Assembly (NCBI RefSeq): GCF_049803835.1
Contig: NZ_JBNAGK010000009.1
Span: 124,001 to 188,000, forward strand
Length of the DNA: 64,000 bases
From: Pacificoceanicola sp049803835
GTDB lineage: Bacteria > Pseudomonadota > Alphaproteobacteria > Rhodobacterales > Rhodobacteraceae
Direction: 5' to 3'
The position numbers and the translations under genes are program-made. A model generated the notes under the pieces. It had not been told where the DNA came from. It searched no databases and saw only the letters and a list, made by a program, of their open reading frames with translations. Within the stretch, counting starts at the first letter, position 1. Each line of letters opens with the position of its first letter. Of this stretch, positions 42,498 through 51,515 are shown piece after piece.

Positions 42498-43583
42498 CTA
42501 TTCCGTGGGCGACGCGAAATGCTTGGACAGTTTCAGCCCCTGGCCCTGGTAGTTCGACGCGATCCCCGCGCCGTAAAGCTGCGTCGGGACCTGGGACATG
42601 CGCTCGTAGACCAGCCGCCCGACGATCTGGCCGTGTTCGAGCACGAAGGGCGCCTCGTGACAGCGCACTTCCAGCACGCCTCGGGCACCCGTGCCGCCTG
42701 CATGTTCATGCCCGAAGCCGGGGTCGAAGAAACCCGCGTAATGCACGCGAAATTCACCGACCATGGCGAGATAGGGCGCCATTTCAGCAGCATAGCCCGG
42801 GGGGATGTGCACCGCCTCTCGGCTGACGAGGATGTAGAAGGCCCCCGGGTCCAGCACCAGTTGCCCGTCTTTCGTGTGCAGCGGGTCCCAGAATTCCGCC
42901 GGGTCGTAATACCCGATGCGATCGAGGTCGATCACCCCGGTGTGCGGCTTGGCGCGGTAGCCGACCAGCGTGCCGCCCTCCGGTTGCAGATCGACCGAGA
43001 AGCCAAGACCCTCGCCGATCACCGCAGGACCGCCGGACACCAGCGTTTCGGCCGTGTGCAGATCGCGCAATTCGCCGTCGGTCAGCACCGCGCGGCCATC
43101 GCGGAAGCGGATCTGGTTCAGGCGCATCCCGGGGCGGACCAGCACGGAAAACGACCGGGGGCAGATCTCCGCGTAGAGCGGCCCGGAATAGCCCGGCGCG
43201 ATGCGGTCGAACTCGGTGCCCCCGTCGGTGATCACCCGGGTCAGCAGGTCGAGCCGCCCGGTGCTGCTCTTGGCGTTGGCAATCGCCTGGATGTCATCGG
43301 GCAGGGCGAGCCGCTCCATCAGCGGCACCACGTAGACGCAACCCTTTTCCAGCACCGCGCCGTTGGTCAGGTCAATCCGGTGCATCTCGAAATCGTCGAT
43401 GCGGGCGGCGACGGAGCGGCCCTGACCGGCGAGGAAGGATGCCCGCACCCGGTAAGCCACGCGGCCGAGACGCAGGTCCAGGCTGGCGGGCTGGACCTGG
43501 CCTTCGGTAAATTCGGCCTCGGCGCCGAGCGCGCCGCGCGCGATCAGTGCCTCGATCTGCTGGCTGGCCAGAACGCCTGTCAT
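42498..43583 (-). CDS. dcd: 2'-deoxycytidine 5'-triphosphate deaminase, two-domain form
   Basis: Deaminates dCTP to dUTP for thymidylate synthesis. 361 residues, nearly twice the length of E. coli Dcd, which fits the alphaproteobacterial form with two dCTP deaminase/dUTPase-like jelly-roll domains. The first domain has QPASLDLRLGRVAYRVRAS and NAKSSTGRLDLLTRVITDGG; the second has LVSREAVHIPPGYAAEM and VHYAGFFDPGFGHEHAGG, the usual substrate motif region. No defects seen. Which domain carries catalysis is inferred from similarity, not shown. Confidence 0.9.
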   Translation of the reverse strand: MTGVLASQQIEALIARGALGAEAEFTEGQVQPASLDLRLGRVAYRVRASFLAGQGRSVAARIDDFEMHRIDLTNGAVLEKGCVYVVPLMERLALPDDIQAIANAKSSTGRLDLLTRVITDGGTEFDRIAPGYSGPLYAEICPRSFSVLVRPGMRLNQIRFRDGRAVLTDGELRDLHTAETLVSGGPAVIGEGLGFSVDLQPEGGTLVGYRAKPHTGVIDLDRIGYYDPAEFWDPLHTKDGQLVLDPGAFYILVSREAVHIPPGYAAEMAPYLAMVGEFRVHYAGFFDPGFGHEHAGGTGARGVLEVRCHEAPFVLEHGQIVGRLVYERMSQVPTQLYGAGIASNYQGQGLKLSKHFASPTE

Positions 43584-43709
43584 GCGGGATGCCTCTCTGC
43601 TTGCCTGACCGCTTCCTTAGCAAGGCTTGCCCGGCAATGGAAAGGCAGATGCGTGCCGAAGACACCCCCGGCACGCGGAAAAGCCATGATTTTCCACACT
43701 GGTGCGCGG

Positions 43710-45467
43710 TCAGACCACGGGTTCGGGCTCCGCGTCGAGCTCTTCCTCGACCCGACCGTTGTACTCGGCCTCCGCCTCCATCGCGTTCCAGCTGTCCTGG
43801 AGCACGGTAAAGATGCTGGTTATGTCGTCCATGTCCGAGACCTGATCGGCCAGCGTCTGTTGCGCGGGGGCCGGATCGGGCTGCGACGGCTGGTCCGGCA
43901 GGTCGCCGATGCGGTTCACACCCAGTTGCAGGCTCGCCTCGCCGTCCTGTTCCAGATAGTGCACCTCCAGCAGGTGATTGCCGGGTGAGAGGTCGACGGT
44001 GGTGTCCTGAACCTCTTCGAAGCCGACATCGGCGGTATCGAGCACCAGCGTCCCATCGACGTAGACCTGCGCCTGATCGTCGGCCATGAGGCTGAAGTGG
44101 TACACCCCGCCATCCGGACTTTCGAGCGTCTGACTGTAGGCGGCGGCGACGTTGTCCGTCGGCCCTCCATCCCAGAAACTGCCCGCTTCGCCAACGAAAT
44201 CAAGCGCATCCTCGGTGCCGGTGGCGTCCGGGGTGGCGGTGAAATCGACCTGATCGAGCGAAGTGACACCCGCGCCGAGGGTGAAGAAGTCCACGGCGTA
44301 GGTACCGACCGGCGCATCGGGCACGCTCGGAGCGTTGTCCGGCTCGTCGGCATCGGAGCCCACCGGCGTCTCGTCCGGCACGGGCGTCTCGTCCACTGGC
44401 GGAACCGGACCGGGGGCCGGGCGGTCGCCGCTGTCGACCACCGGGTCAGTGGGGTCCACCGGAGTGGGCGCAACCGGCGCTCCGGCGTCATCCGTGTCGT
44501 CGCCGGTTGCCGGGTCCGGCGTCGGCGTCGGGTCGGGCTGGGGATCCGGGGTCGTATCCGGGTCCGGTTCGACGGGGTCGGGGATGACCGGATCGGGTAC
44601 GACCGGGTCCGGAATGACCGGGTCGGGCGTGGTATCGGGCAGGTCGTCCAGCACATCGGCCTCGATCAGGCCGGCCTCGATCACCGCGTTGATCTCGTCG
44701 TAATTGGTGAAGACAGACGGGTGGATGGAATCCGGCAGCACGTCCGGCAGCGGCGCGGGCTCGCCGAAGGTCGCCTGGTAGGTCACCATCGCCGTGAGGT
44801 AGAACAGCGTCTCCGTCCCGTGCGGCGCGTCGTCCACATACAGATCGGTGGCCGGGATGTCGGAGAGCGTGGTGCTGAGCAGGTCCGCGAGGATCGAGCC
44901 GACCGGGACCAGCTGCACCTCGTCTTCCGGGAAGGCGTCATTGACCTGGTCGACGAGGTCCACGTACCAGTCGTGATACGGTCCGAGGATGTAATCGTAG
45001 TAGGAGTCGAGCGCCGCGTCGCTCGGTGGGATCGTGGAGGTGAACGGCGCAAGGTCCGCCATGCCTTCGTAGATCAGGATCTGCGCGGTCGGATGGCTGG
45101 CGTTCACGGTGCCGACGATGTCGATCACCGCGTCGAGCGGGCTGCGGACGTCGCCGACATAGTCGGTGTCCGGGCTGACATCCTGGATGAAGTTCGCCGG
45201 GGTGATCAGGACCGTGTTGATGTCGGCGGTGGCGAAGGTCTCGCCGGGATTGATGGACTGGTTCAGGCCACCGAATCCCCAGGCCGCGGGCGGGTTCGGA
45301 TTGTCGGCGAAGTTGCGCAGGAAGCCATAGCCGCCGGAGCCCTCGTAGGTGTTGCCCTCGGAATCCGCGAGGTAATCCATCCAGAACGGCAGGCTGGTCC
45401 GTATGCCACCGCCGGAGAAGGCAATCAGCGAATTGCCGAACAGGTACTGTGAGACGACATCGGGCAT
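43710..45467 (-). CDS. large acidic SGNH-hydrolase-like protein with PA14-type C terminus
   Basis: 585 residues. The N-terminal part has SGNH hydrolase signs: block I YLFGNSLIAFSGGG and a block V-like DDAPHGTETLFYL. Residues about 276-386 are a Pro/Asp-rich linker with repeated PDPV-type units. The C-terminal part resembles a PA14/lectin domain (VDGTLVLDTADV, SPGNHLLEVHYLEQDGEASLQLGV). The protein is very acidic and has no Sec signal, as in type I-secreted proteins. The start at 45467 (MPDVVSQYLF) is chosen by homology of the opening, with GAGGAG about 10 bases before it. Probably an extracellular carbohydrate-binding esterase-like protein. Confidence 0.72.
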   Translation of the reverse strand: MPDVVSQYLFGNSLIAFSGGGIRTSLPFWMDYLADSEGNTYEGSGGYGFLRNFADNPNPPAAWGFGGLNQSINPGETFATADINTVLITPANFIQDVSPDTDYVGDVRSPLDAVIDIVGTVNASHPTAQILIYEGMADLAPFTSTIPPSDAALDSYYDYILGPYHDWYVDLVDQVNDAFPEDEVQLVPVGSILADLLSTTLSDIPATDLYVDDAPHGTETLFYLTAMVTYQATFGEPAPLPDVLPDSIHPSVFTNYDEINAVIEAGLIEADVLDDLPDTTPDPVIPDPVVPDPVIPDPVEPDPDTTPDPQPDPTPTPDPATGDDTDDAGAPVAPTPVDPTDPVVDSGDRPAPGPVPPVDETPVPDETPVGSDADEPDNAPSVPDAPVGTYAVDFFTLGAGVTSLDQVDFTATPDATGTEDALDFVGEAGSFWDGGPTDNVAAAYSQTLESPDGGVYHFSLMADDQAQVYVDGTLVLDTADVGFEEVQDTTVDLSPGNHLLEVHYLEQDGEASLQLGVNRIGDLPDQPSQPDPAPAQQTLADQVSDMDDITSIFTVLQDSWNAMEAEAEYNGRVEEELDAEPEPVV

Positions 45468-45743
45468 CGTGCCGACACTCCTCGGAACAGGCGGGACGTA
45501 AACAGGCGGGCAGGGGCGCACGGATGGTCCGGGAACGGCCCGGACTCACCGCTGTCGCCCCCATGATCCGGTTGCCAAATTGTACTGCACTCGGCAAACT
45601 GGTCAACGGCCCGTTAAACGTCCGGTTGTCAGATCGGTAGAAACAGATCGTTTCCTAGCAGCGGTTTGGTTAAGGTTTGGTGAATGCCAAACCAGAATAT
45701 CACAACTTCAAGGTGAGTGGCGTGAACTGGCAGCTTGGATAAG

Positions 45744-45820
45744 TGGTCGGGCTAGCAGGACTTGAACCTGCGACCTTCCGTCCCCCAGACGGACGCGCTA
45801 CCAGGCTGCGCTATAGCCCG
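45744..45820 (-). tRNA. tRNA-Pro (anticodon GGG)
   Basis: A 77-nt cloverleaf on the minus strand: acceptor CGGGCTA pairs with TAGCCCG, the D arm is GCGCAGCCTGGTAGCGC, the anticodon loop CTGGGGG gives GGG, and the T loop TTCAAGT is intact. A discriminator A and encoded CCA complete the 3' end. Confidence 0.97.
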
Positions 45821-45973
45821 ACTACGGTGTTTCGGCTTTTGCCCTGTCCCGATGGACCCCCTCGCGGGGCGCCTGGCCGAGTCAGGAGCGTGTCGAAACG
45901 CCTGAATGGGGAGTGTCTTACCCGTTTTCAGGGCAGGGGCAACCCCCGATCTGGAAAAACTTCTCCGCCCCTG

Positions 45974-47410
45974 TCAGTTCCCCGATCCGGTGCGCGTGGC
46001 GATGGCTTCGAGACGCGGAATGAGCGCGGCAATGGCCGCGATCTGTGCCTCCGACAGTGTGCCGAGCGCATCGAGGCGGCTGAGCGGGCCGGGAAGGGCG
46101 GCGGCTGGCCGGACGTCGGGGACGTCGGGAATGGCCGGGGTCTCGAAATCCGGCAGGTCGAGCGGGCGGCTGCTGACATGCTCCGGCAGGGGCATGGTCA
46201 GATCCGCGTCGTCTTCGGCGTCCGAGGCGGCCGCTTGTGGAGGCGTGTCGACTTCGGCGGCCTCCGGGGTGGCGTCGGACTCCGGGTCTGTTTCCGGCAT
46301 GGCATCGGCCCCGAGATCCGGCTCAGGCTCAGGCGCCTGCTCAGGCTCAGGGGCGGGCATCGGGGCCGTGCTGAACACGGGATTCGCCGGTTCCAGCTCC
46401 GCCGAGACGTCAGCGGTTTCCGGCGCGTCTTCGGGCAGCACGGCATCCTTGGAAGCCGTGTCCGCTGGTTCTGCCTCCACGGCGCGTTCTTGGTCGTCCG
46501 TGGCCGCTTCAGGTTCCGGGTCCATGGGGGGCATGGGGGCGGTGCGGAACACTTTGGCCGGTGCGTCCGGTTCGGGCTCCGGTTCCGGTGCATCCGGCGA
46601 CTCGGCGACAGGTTGCTCTTCTTCGTTCGCAAGCGCCTCAGGCTCCGGCGTCACCGGGGCAGGGGCCATCTGCGGTACTGGTTCCACGTCCTGCGTGTCC
46701 TCGGCCTCGGCACGGAACTCGTCCTCCGACGCCCGGGCCGTCACGGCGTCCGCGACAGGATCACTCTCCGGCAGGTCAGCCGAAGCGGCTTCCGCCGCCG
46801 GGGCCTCTTCCGGTTCTTCCGAGGTCGCGGCCGCCGGCATGGGGTCTGCGACGGCATCCGGAGTCTCCGGCGCGTCCTCCATGGGTGCAACCGGCTCCGG
46901 TGAGGCAGGCGCCTCCGGCGCCGGCTCGGGCGCGATCGCCTTTTCTTCCTCCGGTTCCGGGACAGTCCCCTCGGCAGCCTCTTCCGGCACCGGCTCGGTC
47001 CGGGAGGCGCTGGCGGCGAACAGGTCGGCGGTCTTGTCGCGGTTGAACGCGACGACGGTATCGGGCGCGGGTTCCGACTCGACCTCGATGTACGGCGCGT
47101 CCTCGATCAGGGCGTAGTCGTCATCGGCCCCTTCCGCGCGCAGCTCCGACAGCGATGCAACGTGGCGAACCCCTTGTTCCCGCAAGATTTTCTGCACACC
47201 TTTGATGGTCATCCCATCGTCGTGCAGCAGCTTCTTGATGCCGCCAAGCAACTCCATGTCCGCGGGCCGGTAATACCGCCTGCCACCGGCACGCTTGACC
47301 GGCTTCACCTGGGTGAACTTGCTTTCCCAAAAGCGCAGGACGTGGGCCGGCGTCTCCAGCCAATCCGCCACTTCCGAGATGGTCCGGAAGGCGTCGCGGG
47401 ATTTCGCCAT
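45974..47410 (-). CDS. MerR-family regulator with a long acidic C-terminal tail
   Basis: 478 residues. The first ~80 are a MerR DNA-binding domain: FRTISEVADWLETPAHVLRFWESKF, GGRRYYRPADMELLGGIKKLL. The next 300 or so are low-complexity E/P/A-rich, then a short conserved-looking end (PLSRLDALGTLSEAQIAAIA). MerR proteins are normally 120-300 residues, so the tail is unusual. It lies 10 bp after ihfA on the same strand, at the end of rpmF-plsX-fabH-ihfA. It shows no metal-binding cysteines and no known effector domain. Confidence 0.85.
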   Translation of the reverse strand: MAKSRDAFRTISEVADWLETPAHVLRFWESKFTQVKPVKRAGGRRYYRPADMELLGGIKKLLHDDGMTIKGVQKILREQGVRHVASLSELRAEGADDDYALIEDAPYIEVESEPAPDTVVAFNRDKTADLFAASASRTEPVPEEAAEGTVPEPEEEKAIAPEPAPEAPASPEPVAPMEDAPETPDAVADPMPAAATSEEPEEAPAAEAASADLPESDPVADAVTARASEDEFRAEAEDTQDVEPVPQMAPAPVTPEPEALANEEEQPVAESPDAPEPEPEPDAPAKVFRTAPMPPMDPEPEAATDDQERAVEAEPADTASKDAVLPEDAPETADVSAELEPANPVFSTAPMPAPEPEQAPEPEPDLGADAMPETDPESDATPEAAEVDTPPQAAASDAEDDADLTMPLPEHVSSRPLDLPDFETPAIPDVPDVRPAAALPGPLSRLDALGTLSEAQIAAIAALIPRLEAIATRTGSGN

Positions 47411-47420
47411 GCCTCAGTCC

Positions 47421-47723
47421 TCAGCCCTTGTTGCCCGCGGCAACCTGCTCTTTCATGAGGTGTGATGGCCGGAAGGTCAGCACGCGGCGGGGCTGGATCG
47501 GCACCTCTTCGCCGGTTTTCGGATTGCGCCCGACGCGGGCGGCCTTTTCCCGCACCGAGAAGGTCCCGAAGGAGGAAATCTTCACCTGCTCGCCCGCCAC
47601 CAGCGCGTCGGACATCATCTGCAGGACAGCCTCCACCAGTTCCGAACTCTCGTTGCGCGAGAGCCCGACTTCCTGAAACACCGCTTCACTCAGATCCATC
47701 CGGGTCAGCGTCTTGTCACCCAT
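47421..47723 (-). CDS. ihfA: integration host factor alpha subunit
   Basis: DNA-bending nucleoid protein, 100 residues, the IHF-alpha length. KTLTRMDLSEAVFQEVGLSRNES opens the fold, and GRNPKTGEEVPIQPRRVLTFRPS is the DNA-binding arm with its proline (IQP). The start at 47723 (MGDKT) has GGGAGG 7 bases upstream; the preceding ATG is one codon away. HU would lack the GEEVPIQPRRV pattern. It lies in the rpmF-plsX-fabH block. Confidence 0.93.
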   Translation of the reverse strand: MGDKTLTRMDLSEAVFQEVGLSRNESSELVEAVLQMMSDALVAGEQVKISSFGTFSVREKAARVGRNPKTGEEVPIQPRRVLTFRPSHLMKEQVAAGNKG

Positions 47724-47821
47724 CATCGTCCCTCCCGAGGTTTGGGGCAGGATGCGGCAGGACAAATCACAAGTCAATATCAACGACTTGCATTAACACT
47801 TTCAAACGGTTGGAACGCTTA

Positions 47822-48793
47822 TTACCAGCGCAGAACCACCGCGCCCCAGGCCAGTCCGCCGCCGATGGCCTCGGTGACAAGCACATCCCCTTCGCGAATC
47901 TGGCCGCGCTGCTTGCCGACGGACAGGGCGAGGGGAATCGATGCGGCGGAGGTATTGCCGTGGTCCTGCACCGTGACGATGACCTGCTCCATCGGCAGGT
48001 CCAGCTTCTTCGCCGTGCCCTTGATGATGCGGATGTTGGCCTGATGCGGCACCACCCAGTCGATATCGGCGGAAGTCATGCCGATCTTGTCCAGCGCCGT
48101 CGTTGCGGTGGCGGCCAGCTTCTCGACCGCGTGGCGGAACACTTCCTTGCCTTCCATGCGCAGGAAGCCGGTGGACTGCGTCGACACGCCGCCGTCCACA
48201 TAAAGAAGGTCGCGGTAACGCCCGTCGCTGTTGAGATCGGTCGAGAGGATGCCGCGGTCGGCGTTGTTGCCGCTGCCGTTGCGCGCCTCCAGCACCACCG
48301 CCCCGGCGCCGTCGCCGAACAGCACGCAGGTGCTGCGGTCCGTCCAGTCCATGATCCGGCTGAAGGTCTCCGCCCCGATCACCAGAACGCGTTTCGCCTG
48401 ACCGGAGACGATCAGGGCGTTGGCATTGGTCAGCGCATAGATGAACCCGGCACAGACCGCCTGCACGTCGAAGGCAAAGCCGCGCGTCATGCCGAGTTGC
48501 GCCTGCACCATGGTGGCGGCGGAGGGAAAGGTCAGGTCGGCAGTGGAAGTGGCGAGCACGATGGCGTCGATGTCGTCCGGTTCCAGCCCGGCATCGGCCA
48601 GCGCATTCCGCGCGGCGCGGCAGGCGAGATCGGAGGTGGTCTGCCCTTCGGCGGCGAAATGGCGGCGCTCGATCCCGGAGCGTGCGCGAATCCATTCGTC
48701 GGTGGTGTCCAGTGTCTTTTCGAACTCGGCGTTCTCGACGATGCGTTCCGGCAGGTAATGCCCTGCGCCAATGACGACGGCTCGGGTGGTCAT
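47822..48793 (-). CDS. fabH: beta-ketoacyl-ACP synthase III
   Basis: Starts fatty-acid synthesis by condensing acetyl-CoA with malonyl-ACP. 323 residues. The catalytic triad is visible: Cys in DVQAVCAGFIYAL, His in PHQANIRI, and Asn in HGNTSAASIPLAL. It overlaps plsX by 4 bp and shares the fatty-acid/phospholipid block with it. The 98-bp gap to ihfA may hold a separate promoter, but none is convincing. Confidence 0.96.
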   Translation of the reverse strand: MTTRAVVIGAGHYLPERIVENAEFEKTLDTTDEWIRARSGIERRHFAAEGQTTSDLACRAARNALADAGLEPDDIDAIVLATSTADLTFPSAATMVQAQLGMTRGFAFDVQAVCAGFIYALTNANALIVSGQAKRVLVIGAETFSRIMDWTDRSTCVLFGDGAGAVVLEARNGSGNNADRGILSTDLNSDGRYRDLLYVDGGVSTQSTGFLRMEGKEVFRHAVEKLAATATTALDKIGMTSADIDWVVPHQANIRIIKGTAKKLDLPMEQVIVTVQDHGNTSAASIPLALSVGKQRGQIREGDVLVTEAIGGGLAWGAVVLRW

Positions 48794-49902
48794 GATACTT
48801 TGCTGTCCTTTTGTCCGTCACCGTCTTCGCCTGCATCCTGCGCAAGCTTGGCGGCAGAGGCAACCCGGGCGGCCAGACGTCCGCCAAAGCCGCTGTCGGC
48901 CAGTTCGAAGGCCAGTTTGACCGCTGCCGAGACGCCGGTGGCATCGGCGCCGCCGTGGGATTTCACCACGGTGCCATTGAGTCCGAGGAAGACGCCGCCG
49001 TTGACCCGGCGCGGGTCGATGCGCTTTTTCAGGCGGCGGAGCGAGGTCAGCGCAAGAAGCGAGGCAAGGCGGGAGAGCGGCGAGTAGGCGAAGGCCTCGC
49101 GCAGCAGCTCGCCGATCAGGCTCGCGGTACCCTCGCCGGTCTTCAGCGCCACATTGCCGGTGAAGCCATCGGTGACGATCACGTCGCAGCGGTTGCCGGG
49201 GATGTCGCCGCCCTCGACGAATCCGACGAACTCGAAGCCGCCGGCCTCGGCGTGGCGGCCAATCAGCTCATAGGCTTCCTTGAGTTCGGCGCGGCCCTTG
49301 TGCTCCTCGGTGCCGACGTTCAGCAAACCGATCCGCGGGGTCTTCAGGTCGAGACCGTTGCGGGCGTAGGATGCGCCCATATGCGCATATTGCAGCAGGT
49401 CGCGGGCGTCGGCGCGCACATCGGCGCCGACGTCGAGCATCACGTTGAACCCCTGGGGATTGCGCGAGGGCCACAGAATCGCGATGGCCGGGCGATCGAC
49501 ACCCGGCAGCTTGCGCAGACGCACCATCGACAGCGCCATGAGCGCCCCGGTGTTGCCACAGGAGACGGCGACCTCGGCTTCCTTGTCGCGCACGGCGTCG
49601 AGGGTCGACCACATGGAGGTCCCCTTGCCGTTGCGCATCACCTGGCTCGGCTTGTCGTGCATCGAGACCACGCCGGTGGCGTCCCGAATCTCGCAGCGCC
49701 CGGCAAGTACAGGGCGCTTGGCGACAAGCGCATCGAGCTCGGCTTTCGGGCCATGCAGGAGGAAGTGCAGCCGGGGGTTCTTTTCCGCAGAATGCGAAAT
49801 GCCGGCAACCACGGTTGCCGGCCCGCTGTCTCCGCCCATGGCGTCGACCGAAATCACGACCCGATCAGACCCTGCCTGCGTGTGATCCTTGAGGGAGCTC
49901 AT
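48790..49902 (-). CDS. plsX: phosphate acyltransferase PlsX
   Basis: Makes acyl-phosphate from acyl-ACP for phospholipid synthesis. 370 residues. The motif ISVDAMGGDSGPATVVAG opens the conserved core, with VSCGNTGALMALSMVRLRKLPGV and CDVIVTDGFTGNVALKTGEG further on. It overlaps fabH by 4 bp and follows rpmF by 27 bp, the classic bacterial arrangement. The Shine-Dalgarno sequence is weak. The C terminus has a short charged extension. Confidence 0.96.
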   Translation of the reverse strand: MSSLKDHTQAGSDRVVISVDAMGGDSGPATVVAGISHSAEKNPRLHFLLHGPKAELDALVAKRPVLAGRCEIRDATGVVSMHDKPSQVMRNGKGTSMWSTLDAVRDKEAEVAVSCGNTGALMALSMVRLRKLPGVDRPAIAILWPSRNPQGFNVMLDVGADVRADARDLLQYAHMGASYARNGLDLKTPRIGLLNVGTEEHKGRAELKEAYELIGRHAEAGGFEFVGFVEGGDIPGNRCDVIVTDGFTGNVALKTGEGTASLIGELLREAFAYSPLSRLASLLALTSLRRLKKRIDPRRVNGGVFLGLNGTVVKSHGGADATGVSAAVKLAFELADSGFGGRLAARVASAAKLAQDAGEDGDGQKDSKVS

Positions 49903-49929
49903 GAGCAGAGGGCCTGAGTCGTTTCGGAA

Positions 49930-50136
49930 TTATGCCGCGTCTTCGTCCAGTTCGATGTCGTCCGCCATGGCAACGACTTCGCGTTCTGCATAGTGGCCGC
50001 AGGACGGGCAGACGTGGTGCGGGCGCTTCAGTTCCCCGCAGTTGTCGCACTCGTTCGGATTCGCAGCGGTCAGGGAATCGTGGGCGCGGCGCTGGTTGCG
50101 GCGCGATTTCGACACCTTGTTCTGTTGGACTGCCAT
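49930..50136 (-). CDS. rpmF: 50S ribosomal protein L32
   Basis: 68 residues. AVQQNKVSKSRRNQRRAHDSL is the conserved opening, and CDNCGE with CPSCGHY form the zinc-ribbon cysteines of the C+ form. It heads the rpmF-plsX-fabH-ihfA-merR block. The stretch 50137-50307 upstream shows only a GGCAG/CTGCC-type hairpin at about 50163-50180 and presumably the promoter. Confidence 0.97.
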   Translation of the reverse strand: MAVQQNKVSKSRRNQRRAHDSLTAANPNECDNCGELKRPHHVCPSCGHYAEREVVAMADDIELDEDAA

Positions 50137-50307
50137 GTCTCAACCTCTATCTTGGGTAGCGGGGCAGACGCGCTGCCCGGTGATTTGCATTCGTGTCCGG
50201 CCTCTTAAAGCGAAGACGCGGGCGGGCACAAGGATCATTTCTCGTGAAGGCGCGAAAATACGCATCGGCGGCGAAAGAGCAAGCCGATTCGGTGCGGTGC
50301 AGCGGGA

Positions 50308-50871
50308 TTATTCCCCCTTGTCCTGCAATTTGTCTCGCAGAGCGGCAAGACCGGCGAAGGGCTTGAGGTCCGCATCGCGCAGCGGCTCGGTGCCATCCTC
50401 GGCAAAGACCGCCTCGTCCAGCGCCGCCCCGTCGGCGCGCGGATAGCTCGGAAGCGCCAGCGACAGGGCCTCGATCATCACCGCCTCGAGGTCGATGACA
50501 TCGCCCAGCGGCTCAAGGCTGTCGTCCTCGGGCATCTCAGTCTCCGCCCCGGCCACCTCGGGCGTGCCAAGATGCTCCTCGGGTACGAAGCGGCGCAGCA
50601 CGGTGGTGTCGATGCGGGTCGTCACCGGCTCCAGCGTCACGATGCAGGATTGCACCGCCGTCGCGCCCAGCGTGGCCTTGAGTTCCCAGCCGCTTTTTCC
50701 ACGCGGGGCAAGGCTGCCCTCGAAGCGCAGCTTGCGCAGCGCCTCGGCGCCGAGTTCCCCGGCAATCGCCTCGCGGGAGGCCGCGCCCGGTTCGATCAGG
50801 AACGCGGTTTCCCGGCGCTGGGGCAGGTCTGCGACACGCAGGCGATGGCTCTGGGAGGCGGAATTGGTCAT
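50308..50871 (-). CDS. yceD: YceD (DUF177) family protein
   Basis: 187 residues. The segment LGATAVQSCIVTLEPVTTRIDTTVLRRFVPEE fits the DUF177 core, and DDSLEPLGDVIDLEAVMIEALSLALPSYP is the family signature. It lies 171 bp upstream of rpmF on the same strand; yceD-rpmF is a common pairing, and YceD is thought to affect 23S rRNA or L32 levels. A further longer frame upstream has no such similarity, so the ATG at 50871 is used. Confidence 0.88.
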   Translation of the reverse strand: MTNSASQSHRLRVADLPQRRETAFLIEPGAASREAIAGELGAEALRKLRFEGSLAPRGKSGWELKATLGATAVQSCIVTLEPVTTRIDTTVLRRFVPEEHLGTPEVAGAETEMPEDDSLEPLGDVIDLEAVMIEALSLALPSYPRADGAALDEAVFAEDGTEPLRDADLKPFAGLAALRDKLQDKGE

Positions 50872-50959
50872 AAGGTCGGGATTTCCTTGGCTTGAATGCA
50901 GAGGCGTCCTTCTGTAATCGGAATTAAGAGGCCGGAAGGGCCAAGGCAAGGGGTGTGGG

Positions 50960-51433
50960 ATGCGACGCAGGTTTCCGGGAGTGACAGGGACACGGGCAAG
51001 GACCGTAATGGCGGTGCTGGCATTCGTGGCAATGGCGGCCTGTTCGGCGCAATACCGCAGCCATGGCTTTGTCCCGCCGGAGGACGAGTTGCAGCAGATC
51101 GTGCCGGGTGTCGACACCCGCGCCTCCGTCGAGGACCTGATCGGCCTGCCGACTACCTCCGGCGTGCAGAAGGACTCGGGCTACTATTACATCCAGAGCG
51201 AAGTGAAACACTTCGCCTGGAAACGCCCCGAAGTGGTGGACCGGACGATCCTGGAAATTTCCTTCGACCAGGCCGGCGTGGTGACCAACATCACCACATA
51301 CGGGCTGGAGGACGGCCGGGTCGTGCCGCTGCAGCGGCGGATCACGCGCACCTCGGACGGCGACATCAGCTTCGTGCGCAAGCTGTTCGGCAACATCGGC
51401 GCGCTGAACCTCGGCGATCTCGGGGGCAGCTGA
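50960..51433 (+). CDS. bamE: outer-membrane assembly lipoprotein BamE-like
   Basis: 157 residues. A signal sequence ends in the lipobox MAAC (ARTVMAVLAFVAMAAC). The mature part has YRSHGFVPPEDELQQIVPGVDTRASVEDLIGLP, the SmpA/OmlA (BamE) pattern. It would be a lipoprotein of the BAM complex, which folds outer-membrane proteins. It is divergent from yceD. The C-terminal half is less conserved (RKLFGNIGALNLGDLGG), as usual in alphaproteobacteria. Confidence 0.88.
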   Translation: MRRRFPGVTGTRARTVMAVLAFVAMAACSAQYRSHGFVPPEDELQQIVPGVDTRASVEDLIGLPTTSGVQKDSGYYYIQSEVKHFAWKRPEVVDRTILEISFDQAGVVTNITTYGLEDGRVVPLQRRITRTSDGDISFVRKLFGNIGALNLGDLGGS

Positions 51434-51515
51434 TCCCGTCATCTTGACGACACAGAAATTTGGCACCTCCATGGACGGCGGCACGAGACCCGTGCCGCAA
51501 GCGCCGGAGGACGGG

